From: Gaiellasilicea sp963707575
GTDB lineage: Bacteria > Actinomycetota > Thermoleophilia > Gaiellales > Gaiellaceae
Reading direction: 5' to 3'
Assembly (NCBI GenBank): GCA_963707575.1
Contig: OY970171.1
Coordinates: 744,001-808,000 of the forward strand
DNA length: 64,000 bases
Positions within the stretch are counted from its first letter, which is position 1, and every line of letters begins with the position of its first letter. The translations under genes and the position numbers were made by a program. The notes under the pieces are model-generated. The model did no database searches and was not told where the DNA came from. It worked only from the letters and a program-made list of their open reading frames with translations. Positions 60,023 through 64,000 of the stretch are shown piece after piece.

Positions 60023-60562
60023 CTACGCGTGCCTCGACAGCAGCAACCTCCGCAGCCCGGCCCGGAACTCCGCCGCGCCACCGTGCGACGGGTGGCGGAG
60101 ATACGGCCCGCCGAGGCGGGCTTGCGCGAGCCGGCCCACCGGCACGACCTCCCGTCCACGCGCCAGCTCCGCGACGAAGCCCGCAGCCGCGTCGATCTCG
60201 GCTCGCGTCGGCGGCCGGTTCGAGCTCGGCTCGCCCGGACGGTGCGGATGCGTCGGCACGAGGTTCCAGAGCAGCACCCGCTGCGCGCCTCCGAGCTCCG
60301 CCAAGGTGCGCTGCACGATCGTGGCCGTCGCCTCCGCCGGCCCCCTCCCGCTCAGCTGGCGCTCGGAGGTGAAGGGCAGACCGGAGACACGCGCACCGCG
60401 CCAACCCGCCGCCTCGCCTACGAGCAGGATCGGCGCGGTGACGCGCGCGTCCAGGTACTCCCGCAGACGGCGGCGGCGGACCGGCGAGTCGGCGTACTGG
60501 TTGAACGTGCTCCCGATCCGCGCGCCCGCCAGCGCCGAGACGAAGCCCGCGGTCGTCGCTAT
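60023..60562 (-). CDS. Uracil-DNA glycosylase-superfamily protein, unusual start
   Basis: About 179 residues. The motifs LLVGEAAGWRGARVSGLPFTSE and LLWNLVPTHPHRPGEPSSNRPPT recall the uracil-DNA glycosylase superfamily, but not the classic UdgA pattern. There is no ATG, GTG or TTG in frame before the conserved part: an ATA at 60562, overlapping the stop TAG of the peroxiredoxin gene, or a CTG shortly after are the only candidates; starting at GTG 60316 would remove half the protein. Coordinates given from ATA. Coupled to the peroxiredoxin by overlap. Confidence 0.7.
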   Translation of the reverse strand: MATTAGFVSALAGARIGSTFNQYADSPVRRRRLREYLDARVTAPILLVGEAAGWRGARVSGLPFTSERQLSGRGPAEATATIVQRTLAELGGAQRVLLWNLVPTHPHRPGEPSSNRPPTRAEIDAAAGFVAELARGREVVPVGRLAQARLGGPYLRHPSHGGAAEFRAGLRRLLLSRHA

Positions 60563-61230
60563 GCCGCGTCGTCCACCGGTTGGGGCACGATCCGGATGTA
60601 CGGCTTCGGCGCCTTCCAGCCGTCCGGATACGTCTGCTTGGCCTCGTCGTCGGAGACCGACCCGGCGATGATCACGTCGTCGCCCTGCTGCCAGTTCACG
60701 GGCGTCGCGACCTTGTGCTTCGCCGTCAGCTGCAGCGAATCGATCACGCGCAGCACCTCGTCGAAGTTCCGGCCGGTCGTCATCGGGTAGACGAGGACGA
60801 GCTTGATCTTCTTGTCCGGCCCGATCACGAACACGTTCCGCACCGTCTGGTTGTCCGCAGGAGTGCGCTGGAGCGGATCGCCCGACGTGCTCGCGGGCAG
60901 CATGCCGTAAAGCTTCGAGACGTTGAAGTCGCCGTCCGCGATGGTGGGGAAGTTCGGAGCCTGCCCCTGGGTCTCCTCGATGTCCTTGGCCCAGCCCGCG
61001 TGGCTCTCCAGCGGGTCTGCGGAGAGACCGATGATCTTGACGCCTCGCCGGTCGAACTCCGGCTTGATGTTGGCCATGTGGCCGAGCTCGGTCGTGCAGA
61101 CCGGGGTGAAGTTCTTCGGATGCGAGAACAGGACCGCCCAGGAGTCGCCGATCCAGTCGTGGAAGGCGATTCGCCCTTGCGTCGTCTCGGCCTCGAAGTC
61201 CGGTGCCGTGTCCCCGATTGTCACTCCCAT
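60559..61230 (-). CDS. 1-Cys peroxiredoxin (Prx6 type)
   Basis: 223 residues. Peroxidatic Cys45 in FTPVCTTELG, SADPLESHAGWAKDI and the long C-terminal domain with VATPVNWQQGDDVIIAGS mark the Prx6 group, which lacks the resolving Cys. Reduces hydroperoxides. GGAGG 8 nt before ATG 61230. Confidence 0.94.
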   Translation of the reverse strand: MGVTIGDTAPDFEAETTQGRIAFHDWIGDSWAVLFSHPKNFTPVCTTELGHMANIKPEFDRRGVKIIGLSADPLESHAGWAKDIEETQGQAPNFPTIADGDFNVSKLYGMLPASTSGDPLQRTPADNQTVRNVFVIGPDKKIKLVLVYPMTTGRNFDEVLRVIDSLQLTAKHKVATPVNWQQGDDVIIAGSVSDDEAKQTYPDGWKAPKPYIRIVPQPVDDAA

Positions 61231-61330
61231 TCTCTTCCTCCTCATCTGCCGAGCAGCTCGGCGCTGCGATCCCAACTCCGCCCGTATGCTCGCATCTCGG
61301 CGGCTCCCCACCAAAGGTAGACGCGCGCGA

Positions 61331-61703
61331 CTAGCCGGGGACGACGAGCGTCACACGGATGCGCTTGCCCGCCGAGCGTCCGGTCACGACGGTACGCCCC
61401 CGCCCCACGGCGCTCAGCTCCCACGCGAGGTAGCCCGGATCGACGAAGAAGTCGATCGGAACGAGCGACACCGCCCTGCCAGTCGAGTCGATCTGCGGCG
61501 CCGTGCGCCAGCCGGAGCTCGATCGAGCGGCCCCGGGCGAGCCGGAAGGTCTTCTCGTTGTGGCGCGCGGTCAGCAGCTGCGGCGCCTTCGCCGGCACCG
61601 TCGTCGCGGACTCGGGCGCTGGCCGGGCGTCGGAGCCACCGCAGGCGCCGAGCGCCACGGCGGCCACAGTGAACGGCACGACGAGCAGGCGGCCGATGGC
61701 CAT
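61331..61703 (-). pseudogene. Small lipoprotein with one frameshift
   Basis: ATG 61703 opens a lipoprotein leader (IGRLLVVPFTVAAVALGACGG, lipobox ALGAC) and continues to SIELRLAHG; after about 61500 that frame becomes Arg-rich. The frame shifted by one nt instead continues RTAPQIDSTGRAVSLVPIDFF to TVVTGRSAGKRIRVTLVVPG and stops at 61331. A single-base shift near 61500 would join both into a lipoprotein of about 123 residues. Sequence error and real mutation both fit. Confidence 0.65.
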
Positions 61704-61748
61704 ATCTCGATGGTGCCAGAAGGCGCCCTCGAACGTCACACTAGAGGC

Positions 61749-62015
61749 GTGATCCGCCGCAAGATCGTCGTCCAGGGCCACGTCCAGGGGGTCTTCTTCC
61801 GCGAGACGACCCGCCGCCGGGCGGACGCCGAGGGGGTGGCCGGCTGGGCGCGCAACCTGCCGGACGGGAGCGTCGAGGCCGTGTTCGAGGGCGAGGCGGA
61901 CGCGGTCGAGAGGCTGATCGGGTTCTGCCGCGAGGGTCCCCGCCGCGCACGTGTCGACTGGGTCGACGTCGTGAGCGAGGAGCCCGAGGGCCGAGCCGGG
62001 TTCGAGATCAGCTGA
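61749..62015 (+). CDS. Acylphosphatase
   Basis: 88 residues, the whole acylphosphatase fold: VQGHVQGVFFRETTRRRA has the Arg and the VQGVFFR signature, and GWARNLPDGSVEAVFEGE the Asn. Hydrolyses carboxyl phosphate esters. GTG start. Its 3' end overlaps the convergent epimerase by 8 bp. Confidence 0.94.
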   Translation: MIRRKIVVQGHVQGVFFRETTRRRADAEGVAGWARNLPDGSVEAVFEGEADAVERLIGFCREGPRRARVDWVDVVSEEPEGRAGFEIS

Positions 62016-63042
62016 GCCGCTTGAGCAGGCCGAGCGCCTGCTGGTTCCAGGGCACGCGGTGGGTGGTGCCCGCCGACCCGACCCTGCCGCGGTTGGCCAG
62101 ATACCAGTCGTAGGTCTCGATCAGCGTCTGGGCGTTCGAGAGCCGCGGCGCCCAGCCGAGGAGGCGCTGCGCCTTGTCGGTGGAGACGAACGAATCCTTG
62201 TGTGCGGTCTTGTAGTGCCACTCGGCGAGCGGCGAGAGGCGCAGCAGCTCGAGCGCTCGCAGCGCGAGCTCGGCCGGCCTCACGGGGACCGGGGTGAGCC
62301 GGGATGGTGAGCCTGCGTGCTCGAGCAGCGCGCCCAGGTCGTCGCGCACGGTGCCGAACTCGGCCGCGCCGACGTTCACGGCCTCGCCGACGGCACCGGG
62401 CGCGTCGAAGCAGCGCACGATCGCGTCCACGAGATCCTCGACCGCGAGCAGCTGATACCGGTTCGTGCCGGGGCCGAGCGTGTAGATCCGGCGGCCCTCT
62501 CGCACCCAGTCGAAGAGGATCTCGAAGACACCGAGCCGCTCCGGGCCGACGAACGTCTTGGGGCGGACGATCACGGTGGGGAGCCCGCGCGCGGCGAAGG
62601 CACGGCACACGGCTTCGGCCTCGATCTTCGACTCGCCGTAGGCGCCGACGCCCACGAGCGGGTCGTCCTCGTGGATGGGATGCCGCTCGGGGACGCCGTA
62701 GACGGCCGTGGACGACACGAAGACGGCGCGGCGCACACCTGCCTCCAGCGCAGCCGCGAGCACGGTCGCGGTGCCCTCGACGTTCGCGGAGCGGATCGAC
62801 TCGGACGAAGCCTGGATCGGCAGCGCAGCGGCGGCGTGGACGACCACGTCCGCGCCTGCGACCAGTCGCCGCGCTGCGACCGGGTCGCGCACGTCCCCCC
62901 GCAGCTCCTCGACCGAGCGCTCGAGGCGGTCGTCGTCGAGCGGCGCCAGGTCGAGCGTGCGCACATCGACGCCGTCGGCGAGCAGGCGCCGCGCGAGGTG
63001 CAGGCCCAGGAAGCCCGCGCCGCCTGAGATCGCGACCAGCAC
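62008..63042 (-). CDS. NAD-dependent sugar epimerase/dehydratase
   Basis: 344 residues. Rossmann motif ISGGAGFLGLHLARRLLADG near the start, Ser-Thr, Tyr-x-x-x-Lys in YGESKIEAEAV, and PKTFVGPERLGVF: extended SDR family, as in UDP-glucose 4-epimerase relatives. Acts on a nucleotide sugar. GTG start. Convergent with the acylphosphatase. Confidence 0.88.
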   Translation of the reverse strand: MLVAISGGAGFLGLHLARRLLADGVDVRTLDLAPLDDDRLERSVEELRGDVRDPVAARRLVAGADVVVHAAAALPIQASSESIRSANVEGTATVLAAALEAGVRRAVFVSSTAVYGVPERHPIHEDDPLVGVGAYGESKIEAEAVCRAFAARGLPTVIVRPKTFVGPERLGVFEILFDWVREGRRIYTLGPGTNRYQLLAVEDLVDAIVRCFDAPGAVGEAVNVGAAEFGTVRDDLGALLEHAGSPSRLTPVPVRPAELALRALELLRLSPLAEWHYKTAHKDSFVSTDKAQRLLGWAPRLSNAQTLIETYDWYLANRGRVGSAGTTHRVPWNQQALGLLKRLS

Positions 63043-63106
63043 GCGCGCAACGTAGCGGAGCAGCTTGCCTCCGGTTCTGACAACAGGTCTATGCTTCTTG
63101 GAGGAG

Positions 63107-63472
63107 ATGACCGACCAGACGAAGCTCAACGAGGACCCCGTCGCAGGGATCGACCGCCGCGACGGAGCGGTGATCGTCCACCTCGTCGGCGAGCTCGACC
63201 TCTACAACGCCCCCGAAGTCCGCCGCACGCTGCTCGAGCTGTGCGCGGAGGAGCCCGAGCGGCTCATCGTCGATCTCGCCGAGGTCGACTTCATGGACTC
63301 GACGGCCCTCGGCGTCCTGATCGAAGCGCGCACGAAGCTCGCGAACCGGCGCTCCTTCTTGCTGGCGGCGCCCGGCCTCGAGACCCACCGCGCCCTCCAG
63401 ATCTCGGGGCTCGACCAGCACCTGTCCGTCCACGAGACCCTGGACGACGCGCTGGACGCGCCCGTCGCCTAG
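63107..63472 (+). CDS. STAS-domain anti-sigma factor antagonist
   Basis: 121 residues. One STAS domain; phospho-acceptor Ser65 in VDFMDSTALGVL is the SpoIIAA/RsbV motif. Acts by binding an anti-sigma kinase, itself not in the window. GGAGGAG 0-6 nt before the ATG is a strong ribosome binding site; TATGCT further upstream may be the -10. Confidence 0.9.
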   Translation: MTDQTKLNEDPVAGIDRRDGAVIVHLVGELDLYNAPEVRRTLLELCAEEPERLIVDLAEVDFMDSTALGVLIEARTKLANRRSFLLAAPGLETHRALQISGLDQHLSVHETLDDALDAPVA

Positions 63473-63480
63473 GAGCGGCC

Positions 63481-63933
63481 GTGAGGCTCGCCATCGCGCT
63501 CGTGGCCACCGCAGCCCTACTCGCGGCAGGGGCTGCATTCGCGCTTGCTCCCGACGCGCCCCGCCAGGACGGCCTGCCCCGCTACGTCGACGGGTACGCC
63601 AAGTGGCCGAAGCTGAATCGCGCGCCGATCCGCGGCGGCTCGGCCGCTCACCGCGGGACGAAGAACGTCTACGCGAGCAAGCGCAGGCGCGGAGCGCGTT
63701 TCCCGGTCGGCGCGATCGTCGTCAAGACGGCCACTCCGCCGGGCAAGAACTGGCTTTCTCTCGTGGCGACGATGCGGCGGATCAAGGGCACGGCGAACGG
63801 CGGCTGGCGCTGGGAGGAGTTCACCCGCAGCTCGCCGTCGCGGCGCTTCGCGAAGGTCGGCTTCCCGGAGTCGGGCTGCGCCGCCTGCCACGCGCAGGCG
63901 AGCGCCCGCGACTACGTGTTCACGCGGCGTTAG
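63481..63933 (+). CDS. Exported cytochrome P460-like c-heme protein
   Basis: 150 residues. Signal peptide RLAIALVATAALLAAGAAFA, then a P460-type domain ending SGCAACHAQASARDYVF: the CxxCH c-heme site near the C-terminus. P460 proteins oxidise hydroxylamine-like compounds or serve in detoxification; role here unknown. GTG start 8 bp after the STAS gene, apparently in one transcript. Confidence 0.82.
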   Translation: MRLAIALVATAALLAAGAAFALAPDAPRQDGLPRYVDGYAKWPKLNRAPIRGGSAAHRGTKNVYASKRRRGARFPVGAIVVKTATPPGKNWLSLVATMRRIKGTANGGWRWEEFTRSSPSRRFAKVGFPESGCAACHAQASARDYVFTRR

Positions 63934-63945
63934 GTTGCAGCGCAG

Positions 63946-63972
63946 ATCCCTGAAGGGGCCGCTTCGCGGCCC
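63946..63972 (+). repeat. Structured repeat family A, partial copy
   Basis: Linker part AGATCCCTGAAG followed by hairpin 1 (arms GGGCCGC / GCGGCCC, loop TTC, 63956-63972), 12 bp after the stop of the P460 gene. Hairpin 2 is missing. The remaining bases to 64000 hold no feature I can support. Confidence 0.65.
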
Positions 63973-64000
63973 GGCCTACGACGACCGTGCGGTTAGCAAA

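Overview
The window is a GC-rich (roughly 70 %) bacterial chromosome segment with many GTG starts and tightly packed genes. Gene content (CGNR-type regulator, CtaG-like and DUF6328 membrane proteins, a GCS2 carboxylate-amine ligase, six scattered single tRNAs) and the common hexamer TANNNT lying 6-8 bp before start codons (leaderless transcripts) point to Actinomycetota, possibly the deep class Thermoleophilia; the class is inference. No prophage, plasmid, rRNA or CRISPR array is present; this is mostly core chromosome with several families of small repeats and one REP-type transposase.

Layout. 1-1370: two tandem hotdog thioesterases and a divergent HxlR regulator. 1380-5308: tig-clpP-clpX protein quality control operon and a histidine phosphatase. 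5329-7189: tRNA-Leu, tRNA-Arg, tRNA-His between structured repeats and a secreted beta-propeller gene. 7223-9747: PilB/GspE ATPase with a frameshifted MshEN-like partner. 10056-16518: two small proteins, FAD oxidoreductase, NAD-binding dehydrogenase, tRNA-Arg, AI-2E exporter, an orphan OppB permease with a CGNR regulator, tRNA-Gly, CtaG. 16558-19887: greA, then an HD-GYP membrane protein followed out of frame by four Ig/cadherin-like repeats. 19921-26736: repeats, tRNA-Pro, EamA transporter, CAP protein, response regulator and large GAF/PAS histidine kinase, ispH. 26804-35193: an IleRS homologue with degenerate catalytic motifs, thioredoxin, lipid kinase, cyclic-nucleotide domain protein, hydrolases, GCS2 ligase. 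35372-40601: Tat propeller, ECF sigma factor with membrane propeller (anti-sigma candidate), M14 peptidase and a peroxiredoxin whose peroxidatic Cys codon is TGA. 40602-46049: DUF6328, fabI, a subtilase and an SDR. 46089-48568: REP pair, RAYT transposase, alr, metallo-hydrolase. 48587-51002: SipW-like signal peptidase with two small secreted proteins. 51099-58754: nnr, acpS, HAD, arfB, birA, glmS, glmM, rpsI, rplM. 58768-63933: MFS, uracil-DNA glycosylase, 1-Cys peroxiredoxin, a frameshifted lipoprotein, acylphosphatase, epimerase, STAS protein, cytochrome P460-like protein.

Most interesting items: (1) an apparent selenocysteine peroxiredoxin with a perfect hairpin right after the UGA; (2) a repeat family placed immediately 3' of three tRNA genes, whose second hairpin changes sequence between copies while keeping pairing; (3) paired REP palindromes beside a RAYT, with a second pair 11 kb away; (4) an 18-bp palindrome shared by two promoters; (5) three genes that each need a single 1-nt shift to read through, one of them joining HD-GYP to surface repeats; (6) the IleRS homologue without HIGH or KMSKS. 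Three frameshifts in 64 kb also leave open the possibility of indel errors in the sequence.
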